A DNA stretch of 64,000 nucleotides from positions 141,113 to 205,112 of the forward strand of contig QXEO01002103.1 in assembly GCA_007115705.1 (NCBI GenBank). Direction: 5' to 3'. Positions 9,946-22,039 of the stretch are shown in pieces. A program made the translations under genes and the position numbers. The notes beneath the pieces were generated by a model, which was not told the DNA's origin, ran no database searches, and worked only from the letters and a program-made list of their open reading frames with translations. Numbering within the stretch: position 1 is the first letter of the stretch; every line of letters begins with the position of its first letter. Origin of the DNA: Dactylis glomerata. Its lineage: Eukaryota > Streptophyta > Magnoliopsida > Poales > Poaceae.

Positions 9946-12584
9946 TTCACATTTTCCGCGCCTAGCTCAAAGGCGTTAAAAAAAAGCACTCTTGGGAGAT
10001 AACCCATTGTTTTACTTTTAGTACTTTTTCTTTTATTTGAGTCTTGAAAGTTATTACTACTGTAATGACCTCTCCTTATCATTTTTATTTCGTTTTTGTG
10101 CCAAGAGAAGCCTCTAATTTGAGTGAGGTAAGATTTGGGGATATTGCTGTCCTGAAACAGATTTCGGTGCTGCACCGTAAAAATTCGTAAAAATTCTCAG
10201 AACATCATTTGGACCTGCGATTTCTTGTGCATATGCCCCAGGTTATATCCAAACTTTCATTAGTTATACACTATTTGATTCGAGCAACAGAATACCCTCT
10301 AAAAATTCGACCTTTGTCAGCTGTTCTGTTTTGACAGATTTCTGCCAATATTTATGTTTGCCGCTCTATCGATTTCTTTTTGAGTTCTTTTGATCACGGA
10401 ACTTTTGGGGAAGTTGCTACAGTAGTATATGCTTTATATGTGGTGGTTTTGAGTTGAAATCTGAAGCAAAAAGGGTTGATTCATTGCTATGCTTACACTA
10501 ATGTTGCTAATAGAATTGTGTTTAGTTTTGTATGAAGGAAGTTTTCAAGTGTAGGGATTGGAGAATGATGAGATGAGTTGAAGAATGGACAAAAGCTCAA
10601 GCTTGGGGATGCCCATGTCACCCCAAGAAATATCCAAGAAGTACAAGCGTCAAAGCTTGGGGATGCCCCCGAGGCATCCCTTCTTCATCGGCAAAAATCA
10701 GATCACCTTTCAACACACTATATTTTTATAGCTTCATGCATTATGCATTTTTCTTGGAGCGTCAGTTGTTTTTAGTTTTCAGTTTGTTTAGTTTTGTTTG
10801 CTGCAATAAATGGTTGGACCCCAACAATTTCCTTTGGAGAAGTTCCCTTGCTTTTCATTTGCCAAGAACACTCCATTTTTCACTCTTATCGTTTCAACGA
10901 GTGTTCTTCTTTTTCTGCTACTATGTTTAGTTTTCGTTTTTCACCTTAATTTGTGTTCAGATCTTGTTATATCTTTATATCAAGGTGTATTTTTACCTCT
11001 GGTCCATGTTGGTTTTCATCAAAAGAGTTGTTGTAAAAAGGTTCGAATGGTGTTGGAAAAGAGAAAAAGCTTTATGCAAAAAAGTGGTACAAAAAGGAGC
11101 TTGTGTAGACTTCGGCCTAGGCTTTTGCATGTCGTGCTTGATGTCTTTTTGATAGTATGCTTAGTGGTTTTGCTGTAGCATGACTTGTCTCAAATGACTG
11201 AGATTGCTTAATGAGCCTTTGAAAAAATCATACGTTGTTTTAATTATTTGGAAGCATTATTTTGGTTTTCTCCTTTGATGCTTTATTTGGGTTGACTTGG
11301 CGCATGCTCACACATGTTAGACTCATACAAAGTCGCCATAAGCCTCTATGTTCATTTGGTTTTTGACTTTTGATGCCATCTTATGCTTCTTTTAATGTTG
11401 CTTTGTCGCTTTGCATGATTATGGCCGTTATTGCTCTCTTAGTTGGTCGCTCCCAGTCTTTTGCTAGCCCTCATTTTATACTGAGTATGAGCTTTACTCA
11501 TGCATCCAACTCCTAAAAACCAAGTTTTCCATTGTGTCCACTATAAATTCCTATGCATGGTATTTGTAAGCCATTCCAAGTAAATTTTCATGTGCTACCT
11601 TTCAAAACTTTCAACTACTTCTCATTTTGTGCCACTGTTTTTAGCTCATGGGGACGTAGTGGTCGGAATTGCTATCTTCCATATTAAATTAAGTACCCCT
11701 CGACTAGGCAGCTTCATCTGCTCGTCATAAATTTTGCAAGGGAGCTGGTCAGACCATTGTAATCTAATTCTAAAAAAGAAAAAAGGCACTCCTCCATGTT
11801 ATGTGAATGTTGGTGGGCACCCGATGGAATCGGTTAGCCATGGTTTGAGAAATAAAAAAGGTGGGGAGGAGTGCCAAAGCTTTATAAAAGAGCACCAATG
11901 TGCCAAATTTTTAAAGAACTCGGAACCGCTCTCACTTGTTTATTATGGAAGATAGTGAGACCCCATTGACAGTCGTTGACATGAAACAACCACCTCTCAA
12001 AACCCAATTTTTATCTCTCTGTTTTACAAATAAAAAGCTCTAGCACATGTTTAATCACTGCTTCCCTCTGCGAAGGGCCTTTCTTTTACTTTTATGTTGA
12101 GTCTCCACCTTCTATCTTTATGCACCGTCTAAGAAAGCATAGTTGTCATTCTGAGTATAATGTGCATTGTCCCAAAGTTTTCATTGATTGATTCATGATG
12201 TTGGTTTCACTTGTTCTTAAATTACTTGTATCTAGTCGCCCTCTTAAACTTGAAGGTGTCCTATGCATTTATGTTTTGCTCTGTCATGAAGGACAAGCTG
12301 AAAACCATTTGTATGTTTTTTCATATGATTTGAACACACGTTTGACTTTCATTGTTTCATTTTCATGATCTTTCATTTGTGTTCTTTTTCATGTTATAAC
12401 AAGGTTGCTAAGTTTCTTCTATCAAGATTATATCTTTCATGCCCATGTTTTAAGTTCTTTTGATCCCAGCGCATAACGCTTACATAGACGATCAAGATTG
12501 TGTAGGTGCATGTCACCTCAAAAATTATTTCTTTTGTTATCACTTACCTACTCGAGGACGAGCAGGAGTTAAGCTTGGGGATGC
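9946..12584 (+). other. Long 3' non-coding interior of element D with polypurine tract
   Basis: About 2.6 kb without a supported gene; the ORFs in it are short and in several frames. It starts with GCCTAGCTCAAAGGCGTT and AGCACTCTTGGGAGATAACC and is collinear with 29535-31670 of A and 62450-64000 of H. It ends in GTTAAGCTTGGGGATGC (12568-12584), a polypurine tract directly before the LTR. A similar AGCTTGGGGATGCC block recurs internally at about 10598 and 10650. Confidence 0.75.
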
Positions 12585-14229
12585 TGATACGTCTCTAACG
12601 TATCTATAATTTTTGATGCTCCATGCTTGTTTTTACACCATTTGCTTAGTGTTTCGTTACACTTCGTGGCATTTTTATACATTTTCTAGGACTAACCTAT
12701 TAACGAGATGCCACAGTTCCAGTTCCCTGTTTTCTGCTGTTTTTGTGTTTCAGAAAAGTTACACAGGAAATATTCTTGGAATTAGACGAAACAAAAGCCG
12801 AATATTCATAAATTTACCGAAGCTTCCAGAGAACCAAATAGGAGACGGAACGGAGCCAGGGGGTGGTCTCACCACCAAGGGGCGCGGCCCAGGGCCTGGC
12901 CGCGCCGCCCTATGGTGAGCCCCACCTGGTCCACTTCTGACGCTGCCCCTTCGCCTATAAAGACCCCCCGACGGGAAAAACCTAAACACCCGATCACTTT
13001 TCTAGAAACACATCGCGATCCGCCGCCGTCGTCGACCCGAGATCGGGAGGGTCTAGAAGCTCTTCCCGACACCTTGCCGGAGAGGGGAATCGCCACCGGA
13101 GGTCTTCTTCATCGTCATGCTTGCCTCTGGCACGATGAGTGAGTAGTCTACCTTGGACTATGGGTCCATAGCAGTAGCTAGATGGTTGTCTTCTCCACCA
13201 TGTGCTTCATGTTTAGATCTCGTGAGCTGCCTTACATGATCGAGATCACCATTATGTAATTCTACATGTTGTGTTTGTTGGGATCCGATGAATATTGGTG
13301 TTATGATTGAGTTGATGTGCTGAAAATTATCTTATGTTATCTCTATGTTATTTATGATCTTCCATGCTCTCCATTGTTAGTAGCTATCTTGGCCGAGTAG
13401 ATACTAGTGACTCCAAGAGGGGGTATTTATGCTTGATTGTTGGGTTCATGCCTCTATTTAATCTAGGGGAGTGACAGAAACCTCTAAGGTTGTAGATGTG
13501 CTGTTACCACTAGGGAGAAAACAACATTCTTATGCCCAAGGGCATATGCTTTGTTTACATTACACACTTTGCTTAATGCAGTTATCTGTTGTTCGCAACT
13601 TAATACTTGTGGGGTTCTCGGATTGATTCCCCGTGGGTGGATTATTAGTCATAGATACAGTTGGATGGCGGTCTATGTATTTTGTTGTAATGCCCAGAGT
13701 AAATCTCATAGTGATCCTCTCAACATATGCATGTTATCTTTATTCTATCAATTTCCCAACTATAATTTGTTTACCCAGCATGTGTTATTTTATCTTATGG
13801 AGAGACACCACTAGTGAACTGTGGACCCCGGTCCTATTTCCTTTATATTGCTATCACCTGTTTACTTTACTCGCACTGTTTACTTTCTTGCATACTACTA
13901 TTGCTTTCCACTCAATACGCTCATTCCTTTGTTTACCGCAAACCGGTGAGATTGACAACCTCATCGTAAGTTGGGAGCAAAGTATTTGGTTGTGTTGTGT
14001 GCAGGTTCCGCGTTGCAGCTGGCAAAGCAAAGCATGGATGAGGGGCCTTATAAATTGTCCGGAGCTATCGCGAAGCTAGCGAGCATCACCTTCTTGAGTA
14101 TTGCTTTTTCCTGGATAGGATTAAACCTTGGTTTCTTTCTAAGGGAAAAGCTTGCTGCTGTACTCATCATACCTTCCTCTTGGGGTTCCCAACTGGATGG
14201 TGAAAAACCATCAACATCGTGCCGCATCA
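12585..14229 (+). repeat. 3' LTR of element D
   Basis: 1645 bp, the same length as the 5' LTR, but diverged. By eye I count about 16 differences in the first 215 bp and more in the GC-rich block, mostly transitions, with fewer later. The TATA box is at 12956-12961. Confidence 0.95.
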
Positions 14230-14607
14230 CCAGCTGATGATCTGAGGAAGCTTGCCAAGGTTTTCGACACCCCCGAAGATCCGATCCTGCTGATGAAGAG
14301 CCGCTCCGTGAAGCGAGGCGTGGAGGAGGCCATTGCGCTGACCTATGCGCTTGGCGAGGAGGTCGACTGGGAGAAGGTGAGCTCTTCCCGCGGTCGACCT
14401 CTTTCGGAACTGCGGAATTTCTTTGAGAAGGCGAAGAAGTACGTGCCAGGCATCGTGTCTATTGTTTCTCCTTCAGCGGCTTCGACGACCTCTTCGACAT
14501 CAGTTTCTTCGACTCCGACGACAAGTGCGTCGATGCCTCCTCCCAACACTGGTGCTACCTCTTCCACGCTTGCTGCTGCTGCGGACACTGATGCTGAGGT
14601 GGCGTAG
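14230..14607 (+). pseudogene. Antisense gene 1 of element C, 3' end of last exon
   Basis: With element D and one copy of CCAGC removed, codons run straight from 7523 into GCT GAT GAT at 14233. So the insertion split an existing exon. This part encodes DLRKLAKVFDTPEDP, a segment with ALGEEVDWEKV, and a Ser/Thr/Pro/Ala-rich tail, ending at TAG 14605-14607. The region corresponds to the last exon of the antisense gene of element G, which has similar ALSYFLSWYEKAD and acidic tail features. About 170 bp of non-coding sequence follows before the next exon. Confidence 0.7.
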
Positions 14608-14778
14608 ACTTAGCCTCCCTTTGTAAGCTTAGTTTGTTCTGATGTAGTGAACTTTAGTCACATTTACCCCAAGAACTAGTCAGAGGACTTGTGCTTTTTG
14701 TAAATATTCTTCCTTTGTGAAATGTCGTGTTTGATTTAGTTTCTGAGATGCTCTCTTTTCCTTTCTTTTGGCTTCCAG

Positions 14779-15709
14779 CCTATGCATGCTGGTGGGTCAT
14801 CGGGTCGCGATCGGGCTTCATCTCCTGTCAATATTTTCGACTCTGGAGCTTCTTCGCCTCCTCATCCTTCTTGTCGATCTACTGAGTATTCATTGAGGAT
14901 TGCGGACCTTAAAGTCCGTTTATCCTTGATGAAGCGCTAGGCACAGATGGCTATCAACAAGGCCAGCAAATCTTGCGGCTTTATGAAACAGATATCCATA
15001 CTCGAGGATAAAGTGTCGGGTCTGACAGCCCAAATTGTGTATCTTGAAGAATGCGACTCTTTTCTTGTTGGTATTGTTGAATCTGTCTGTGAGATGTTGC
15101 GATGTAAGGTTCCTTGCAACCTTCCTCTTTTTTTACTCCATTATTGGTGGCTAATGACTTCTCATTGTCGCAGGCACTTGCTTGGACTTCGTTGGTGAGA
15201 CACGTCGGGTTTCTAAACGAATCGTGGCTCTCGAGAAATCATCAGAGGGAGTCGAAAGTTTGTGGTCTGATCCCCGGCGCCACCGTGCTATTGTGCTTCT
15301 TCATGATCGTGCTCAGCACATTGCAGAAGTTGTTGATGGTTGTCGAAGATCTTTGACTACCATGTATTCCATGATGCTCCCTCGCAATCCTCTTCCTGGA
15401 AGCTTTCCGCAGCTACTCGATGCTTTTAGATCTAGTCAGCGCATTCATCGACTGATAGAGCTCAACTTAGTGGCTGGTGCCAATTTTGCTCTTGGTTGGA
15501 CACGTAAGTGGCATCCAAGGCTTAATTATAGTTCCATGTCACTAAGTATGCCTCTAGGGGGAGCTAGGTTGCAAGTCCATATGGATGCTACCCTTCAACC
15601 AGCAAGGAGGCTCATAGCTAGGTTACTTCGAGAGGATGCCGCGTTTTTACGCGAGCATCATTACTTAGATCCTTTGGGCGTAGATGATTCTGATCAGCCG
15701 CTGCTGTGA
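14779..15709 (+). pseudogene. Antisense gene 2 of element C, 5' end missing
   Basis: Two plus-strand exons, 14779-15103 and 15174-15709, join in phase across a GT...AG intron. The acceptor before 14779 (GCTTCCAG) implies an upstream exon that I cannot find, so the gene is truncated or continues from gene 1. The product has a coiled-coil part (SLRIADLKVRLSL, then VSGLTAQIVYLEECDS) and a C-terminal domain with SLWSDPRRHRAIVLLHDRAQHI, MLPRNPLPGSF and NLVAGANFALGW. I recall similar proteins annotated in grasses next to Ty3 elements, but know no function. A TAG at 14938-14940 interrupts the first exon; the frame is otherwise clean to the TGA at 15709. About 250 bp of non-coding sequence separates it from the gag remnant that converges on it. 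Confidence 0.6.
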
Positions 15710-15962
15710 AGTTTGTATTCTTTTGCGTGTACAACGCGAGAGTTTTTGTTTCTGGATCCTTTTATCGGAAGCTTTGTTTTTGTTCTCAAAGCGTTTTACT
15801 TGTTCCGCGTTTGGTGCATTTACCGCAATTTTATTTAAAGACATGTAAACTCAAATAGGAGGAACTTTGTCTTTATTTATACTTATAATGTAAGGTACAT
15901 GGGGTATCCTAAGAGATCCGGCCAGAGACCTGTGTTCTGGATCTAGAGGGCATTGCCGTGGA

Positions 15963-18560
15963 TTAGCTCATGGCTTTTACAGCCTTATTTTTTACTCTAC
16001 TTTTGTTCTTCTTGTCGCCTATGTCGCCTGAATCTTCTCTTCTTCTCCTGTAGGTTTCTCTTGTTCTAATGGTTGTACCCATGGTTTCTTCACTTATGGC
16101 TCTACTGGGTGTCCTTGGAGTTGCTGTGTGACTCCTGTAGTCGCACTTTTTTCTTTGTAGTTGGGTTCTCCGTAGCTTGCCATCATGCCAAAGTTTTGGG
16201 CCATCTTGTGAAATTCCTTGTCGCATAGGTCTGATAGCTCGAAGCTTCCTTTGACTATGATAATTCCATTGGGTCCTGGCATTTTTAGTACCAGGTATGT
16301 GTAGTGAGGTACTGCCATGAATCGCAAAAATGCGGGTCGCCCGAGGATCGCATGGTACTGTGATGGCCAGTCCATGACTTCGAAGTCGAGTTTCTCTCTT
16401 CTGTAATTTTGCCTATTTCCGAAGCAAACGTTGAATGCTATTCTACCAAGTGGATAGTTAGCGCTTCCTGGATTCTTTTGTCTAAAACTTTTTGTAGTCT
16501 TCTTTTCCGTAGCTGCGATATCCTGAGCTTCTATGGTCGTTCCCGTGGTAGCTATTATCCTTGTACCCTGCGACTACTTGGTTGTGAGAGCCATAGTTAT
16601 CGTAGTTCCGGGATCTCCTCCTTTGGCCTCCATATCTGTTTTCCCTATCATCCTCTGGCGATCGTGTCCGTTTGTTATTGCACGCATCTTCTCCATCTGC
16701 AAATCTATTTGCTATATCCATTAAATCTGATAATGTTTTCGGCTTGATTCTGCCCATCTCTTCGACTAAGTCTCCTCGCCTTAACCCAACTATGAATGCA
16801 TCTATTGCTCTTTCGTCTGAAACTTCGACTGCCGAATTTTTGATGATGCTCCATCTTTGTATATATGCCCTTAATGTCTCACCGCGTTGCTGCATGCAAG
16901 CTTTGACCTCTTCTATGGATGCTGGCCGCTTGTATGTCGACTTGAAGTTACTCATAAATTGCTTTGTGAGCTCCTCCCAGCTTCCAATTGTTTCTTTTCC
17001 TAATTTGCTCAACCATGACCTTGCTGCGCCGGTGAGGTGTAATTGCAAACTTTGCATTGCTGTTTCCCTGGTTCCTCCCAGTAATTTTACTACTTGTAGA
17101 TAATCTGAGAGCCATGACTGTGGCTCCTGAGATCCGCCATATTTTTGCTGATCATGGGGTAGTTTGAAGCCTTTGGGTACTGGCGTGATGCGAACCCTAT
17201 GGGTAAAGCATGGCGCCCCCATCTCCTTTTCATCGTCTTTGTAGTCATATGCTTTGTTGGGAGTTCTGGATCATTGGGTTCCTTTATGCTTTGGACTGTT
17301 GTGTCATCCTGGTGATGGCGTTCTAGATCGTCGACTTCCATTTCTGTGCCGAGGACTATTGTGACGGCGTGGTGATCTTGGTTTGTGAATTCCTTTGTTG
17401 CGGTATGCCTCCTCCTCTTTTGCTGATAACTTGTTGCCTACCATCTTTAATCCCTATAGTGCTGCCCGATGCATATGTTCCCTTGGATCTCCTGGACTTG
17501 GTCACGTTGTGTGCAGGTATGCTTGAGCTGCCACCAGCGCTGCTTCGGGTGTCTTTGGTATAATGTTCCCTTGCTTGTCGACTGATAAGAAAGATGAGTC
17601 GAGGTTTTTGGAGAGACTTTGCCTATCTGAGTATTCGAGGTTCTCATACCTTGATCCGTGCCGACGATGTCTTTTGCCGTTTGTGTATGATGCATCGCTA
17701 CGTGCTCTGCGAGCAGCGTCACTTGCTGCAATGGCCGAGTCTTTTCTCTTCTGCACTTCAATTCTTTCTTTCGCTAGTAGCTTTGACTGCTGTCTTAGGG
17801 CATAGTGGTACCCCAAAAGCATATTTTTGCTAGCATTATTTGGTATTGGCGTGCAGTGCTCCACAGCTATTTTGATTATCCTCCATTCATCGACTGATAG
17901 TCAAACTTTTTCCTGGTTTACCAGGGAATCCATAGTTTTCTCCTTCTGCCAGCTGGTTTGCCCCCCTATTTATGTTTGCTGGGTTGAGCACTTGATTGTT
18001 GTTTTCGTTGAGCTCTTCTGAGTTGTCCTCTGTAATAGCGAGTACTTGGTACCGATTGTCGAACTTATTATCGGAGCTTGAGAAGATTGAACATTCATCC
18101 TCATGAAGCTCTAACCCTGTCTTCCAGGTGTTTGTTGATTTTTCTAAAGTATCATCATGGCAGATCATCAGCTCTTTGAGTTGTACCTCTAAGTCGAAGT
18201 TTTCCATGGTTTCGTCGCCTTCTGCGGATTTTCTTCCTTTTGTTTCTATTTCTGTGAAGCTGACCGGCGAATTTACTTCGCTGGAAGAGCCTTCTGATGA
18301 TTCTTCCATTGTTCCTGTCTTGGACTTGCTTGCCAAAGGACCCGGTTTCGCTGGATCTGAAAGGCGAATTGCGCCTAATGATCCGACGTGAAAGTTTAGA
18401 CTTCCGAACGTCAGATCCATATCCTGATCCATGCTTTCAAATACTTGCGTGAAACTTGACTGGTGAGGTTGAAAATCGACGGTTCCGAAGGGTATCTGGA
18501 TTTCATTGACTTCTGGATTGCTATTGGCTAGAAGCGAAAAAGCCATCGAATTCATGGTTC
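15963..18560 (-). pseudogene. Gag and half protease of element C
   Basis: The minus-strand remnant begins near the ATG at about 18560, close to the primer site, with an N-terminal block containing LTFGSLNFHVGS. A matching FGS...VGT block stands at the start of gag in element G. The gag core (16482-17222) has WLSDYLQVVKLLGGT, ARSWLSKLG and FKSTYKRPAS, the retrotransposon gag signature. Frameshifts occur near 17225 and 17500 and around 17870. After gag, a stop and a deletion remove the protease active site. Only its C-terminal half remains (PLGRIAFNVCFGN through SQYHAILGRPAFLRFMAV to MPGPNG), ending near 16094. Reverse transcriptase, RNase H and integrase are absent; the antisense genes begin within 260 bp. 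Confidence 0.8.
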
Positions 18561-18572
18561 CAATGCCCAGAG

Positions 18573-18590
18573 TCCCCACGGTCGGCGCCA
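18573..18590 (-). other. Primer binding site of element C
   Basis: The minus strand reads TGGCGCCGACCGTGGGGA, two bases after the LTR. It is close to the primer site of element G. I do not assign the tRNA. Confidence 0.75.
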
Positions 18591-18592
18591 AC

Positions 18593-18927
18593 TGACGAGG
18601 GTTAACTCGACAAATGTCCTAGATGAAGGACTTAGGATCGGGGAGATAGGGCGTCGGATGAACTCGAAGGTAAAATCAGTCAAACAAGGTTTCTATCGAA
18701 AGTAAACGTGGGTGTAAAACCTGGCTTGCTTTCAATCTGTCCCTTACCGTCCCCTCCTGGCCCCTATATATAGGTGGCCAGGTCTCAGGGATCAGGAGGG
18801 ATCCGATACAGATTACAATATCAACATACGACATGAACTCGTATTTCGACTAGTGTTATAATTGGGCCTAGCTTAACGGGCCTCAGGGGTACTTAACTGA
18901 TGGGCTCTACTATCTATACCCTTGTCA
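18593..18927 (-). repeat. 5' LTR of element C (minus sense)
   Basis: 335 bp, TGACGAGGG...CTTGTCA. The target duplication CCCTC follows at 18928. Confidence 0.93.
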
Positions 18928-21900
18928 CCCTCGTTCGCCAAGGCAACGTCACTCATGAAGTAGGGGTCTACTATCACGATGCCCTTGGTCTTCTCCCTCT
19001 TCGCCTTGAACGCCATATGAAGCATGTATAGACGGACGAAGTTATAGTCCAGGCGGTTGGAGTGCAGCAGATTGTAGATGTCCTCGTACCGAACAAAGAA
19101 TATTTCAGCAGATGATCGATCGATGAAGCCATGGCCCTCCGGCACCTTGATTGTGTAGACCGGATACTCGGGATTCTTTTCTTTAAGAAGGCGCTCCTCG
19201 AGATATTGGATGCTATCGTGCAAATTCACGATCGCTCCACCCGTGTTGGCAAGCATCTCCTTTGTCAGCATCGGCTGACCCGCTATGTGCATGGGGAAAT
19301 CACGGGGCTCTTCTCGCACGCCGTCCTCATCCCAGAGTATCTTCCTCGGAGACGGCTGGCTCAAAGCCTTCTTGCTCTGGCTATGCTTCCGGCCCTTCTT
19401 CTTCTCATCGACAGGCGCTGTGGATTTCAACTTATCCTCGATGAGAGCAGCGGATTTCAACTGCTCGTCGACCGCCTTGTGGAGTGTGGTGGGGCTGATA
19501 ACATTGGCCGGATTGCGTTGTGTGACTACGGCTTCCGGAGGCGTCTCCTGAGAACCGCCGCCGAACCGCAGACGCTGCGTGCATGACATGGGACGACCGG
19601 CTTGTTGACCACGGGAGGCTGGATCTCCAAGAGGAGGCATGTAGATTCCTTCATTGGCCCCGGTGGCGAGGAAGCCATCAATTTCATCACCCTGATCATC
19701 GCGGCGGTTAGGTGTAGCATCCACGTGCTCGGGTGGAGGCAACGGCGTGTGCACGGCTAGCTGCTGATGCCTCTTGGTGGCGGCGACAAACACTGGTGGC
19801 CGTGTCTTTTTAGCTAGGGCAGCGGGGCGCTACTCTTCCTTTGCAAGGCGAATCTGTGACTTTGGCCATAGCAAGGGCCAGCCGACGCAACCTCCGAGAG
19901 AGTAATGCTCTTCAGCTCCATGAGGTTGCATGGGAGGATCAACGCCGTCGCAACCCTTCAAAGGACGCACCAGGGCGATCTTGAACATGCCAGCAGGGAT
20001 GGGCATGTTGTGCATCAGAGGGTTCTTCGGTTGGCATATGGTACCCTTGCCTACATCCTTCAACACGCCGTTCACATAGTGCAGCAATGTGCAACTAGTG
20101 TCCTGCGGGAGAACATGTTGGGCATCATTATCAGATGGTACTCATCAAAAAGGATGGCAGAGTATGAAGTTGAGCCTACGATTAGTTACCTTGGTAAGGG
20201 CATCAAGCTCGGCTAAGGTGGACACGCGAGGCTGCGTCGGCTGCGGTGGAGGCGGTGGCTGCACGTTGGTGTTGGGCTGCGGCAGAGGCGGCGGCTGCAC
20301 GTTGGTGTTGGGCTGCAGCGGAGGCGGCAGCCGCGTGTTGGTGTTGGGCACCGGCGCCGGCTGCGCGTTGTTGGTGTCGGCGGCCAGCAGGCTCAGCCCC
20401 GCGAATGGGTCTACCGATGGGTAGGAGGGCGGGGTCACCATGTTCGGCGACACGTGTTGGGCCGAGTTGCTGCCGGACACACTGGGCACCAGTATCGGCC
20501 CAACTCCACCATCGGCATTCCACGCCGCTAGACCCTCCCACAGTTGAGGAGGAATGACCTGGCGCAACCTTGCTTCGAACTTCTCCTCCATCTGCGATGG
20601 CAGCGCGGCCACTTGCGCCTTGAGATCTACAATCTCCCGCCTCTGCGCCTCCTCCACCTTGCTTCTTCTCTCCTTTCTAATCTTTGATTCCTCTTTGAAG
20701 TGGACACCGACTTTTGTGCTCAGCCCAAAGCCAAAAACACGTCCAGCGGACGTCATCTTCTTGTGCTTGGGCCTCTTCTTCATAACATTCGTCGCCCTGT
20801 TGAAAGAAGTGTCCCAAGGCTCCGATAGCCCTTGGGTGGAGCAAGCTGCCTCGGCCGCTATTTCAGCTTCCTGCAAAAGGATTCATGAACCCAATTAGAA
20901 TAATTGGTTCATTATTGATTGCAAATCGACTTGAGATCTGCGGTAAGTTGCTTACCATGAGTTTCTCGAACTCTTGCACAGCCTTGTCTGAGGTTTTGAA
21001 TTCCTTGGTCTTGGGGCACAGGTAGTAGCGGGCCCGCACAAAGTTTCGGACCTGTGGGTCCGTGAATTTGTCAAACATATTGGGCTTGCCAAGACGAATA
21101 AGCTCGGCATCCTCCTTGTCCCACACATGCTGGATTCCTCTGTAACTGCCACTCCCAAGACAGTGGTGACCTAAGTTCTGTTCATACATCTTCTTCCCCA
21201 ATGCCGATAGAGCTTTGAAGGTATCGGTCTCCAACTCCTCCTTAAAAGAACATAGTCGTCGTGTTCTAGAAGTGGCTCATGCTTCTTGATCTCTTCCCAG
21301 CTTACCTTCTTGTCAATCCGCTTCTTCACCCGGGTTCTCCAGCTGGCCAAGGCCGTGCTCATCTTCGTAAGGGCCAGCTGGTTCACCTTGTTGTCCTTGA
21401 GGTTTAGGTTCTCGTACTCCAGCGGGAACTCGTATCGCTCGTGAAGCTTCTGCAGTAGGAGCTAGACAAGATGTGCATTGCCGGGATCTCGGAGGTTCCT
21501 CGTGTTGATCGTCACGGTCTCCCGGACGATGCAACCGATCTGCGTCCCGTATCCTGTGACAAGGGCTTTAGGCTCCTCGGGTGCGCCGCTTTCCGACACT
21601 TGGGTGAAATCCTCGCGTTTTGTGCCGAGCGTCGGCGGGTCCTGATCCTTTCTGATGGCCTTCTTCTTCTTAGCGTCCGAGGCAGATCCACCATCCATCG
21701 GTTCGCCAGCATCGGTGGTGTCATCCTCGGCGCCATCGGTGCGCTCGCCGCCAGCATCGGTGGCGTCATCATCGCCGGAGTCTCCTTCTCCACCCTCGGA
21801 GTCTTCGTCGCCACCCTGATCATCTCCACCTCCGTCTCTATCCATGACTTCTATTTCCTTCTCCTCAGCCGCCCTCTGGGATTGCATCCAAAATGGCAAG

Positions 21901-21977
21901 TTGGCCGCCCGGTCTTGTTCTTCGACACTCATTTTATTAGAACGGTCAGCACCGTTGTTGACGTGTCCGATCGACAT
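18928..21977 (-). pseudogene. Second CACTA gene (TnpA-like, DUF8039-like), N-terminal part
   Basis: The gene starts at ATG 21977 (MSIGHVNNGADRSNK) after an acceptor-like TTTAG. Exons by GT-AG and phase are about 20956-21977, 20190-20870 and 18928-20102, continuing at 3568 beyond element C. In order the product shows: an acidic Asp/Gly/Glu-rich N-terminus; a TnpA-like (plant Ptta/En/Spm transposase, PF03004-type) region with ASWRTRVKKRIDKKVSWEEI and LGSGSYRGIQHVWDKED; a coiled coil; three 12-residue Pro-rich repeats of the PNTNVQPPPLPQ type; a DUF8039-like block (LLHYVNGVLKDVGKGTI to GGCVGWPLLWPKSQIRL); and the start of an Ulp1-like domain (FFVRYEDIYNLLHSNRLDYN). Breaks are a TAG near 21462, a frameshift near 21240 and a TAG at 19830-19832. 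In En/Spm the equivalent protein binds subterminal repeats; that role is inferred. DUF8039 is recalled, not searched. Confidence 0.65.
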
Positions 21978-22039
21978 GTTTCCACTAAACAAAAGGAGAA
22001 AAATGTTTAGTACAAAAAACAATCGATCGGAAGGCAGCA

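Larger units (their letters stand above)
7524..14229 (+). mobile_element. Element D: non-autonomous Athila-like LTR retrotransposon
   Basis: Two LTRs of exactly 1645 bp (7524-9168 and 12585-14229) are flanked by the 5-bp duplication CCAGC (7519-7523 and 14230-14234). The primer site lies at 9180-9197 and the polypurine tract at 12567-12584. The 3.4-kb interior has one 196-codon frame, not recognisable as gag or pol, and a long non-coding 3' part. It must be mobilised by proteins from elsewhere. It interrupts the last exon of antisense gene 1 of element C. Confidence 0.95.
3569..18927 (-). mobile_element. Element C: pol-less Tat-like Ty3 element with antisense genes
   Basis: Two 335-bp LTRs (3569-3903 and 18593-18927) start TGACGAGGG and end CTTGTCA. 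The flanking duplication CCCTC occurs at 3564-3568 and 18928-18932. A primer site at 18573-18590 and minus-strand gag show minus-sense orientation. By hand count the LTRs differ at nine of 335 positions. The interior has broken gag, only the C-terminal half of protease, no reverse transcriptase, RNase H or integrase, and two spliced plus-strand genes. Element D is nested at 7524-14229; without it C is about 8.65 kb. It inserted inside a codon of the second CACTA gene. Confidence 0.93.

Noticed and set aside
20203..20557. Alternative frames rich in Ala, Gly and Cys around 20250
   Set aside because: Shadows of the Pro-rich tandem repeat in the second CACTA gene.
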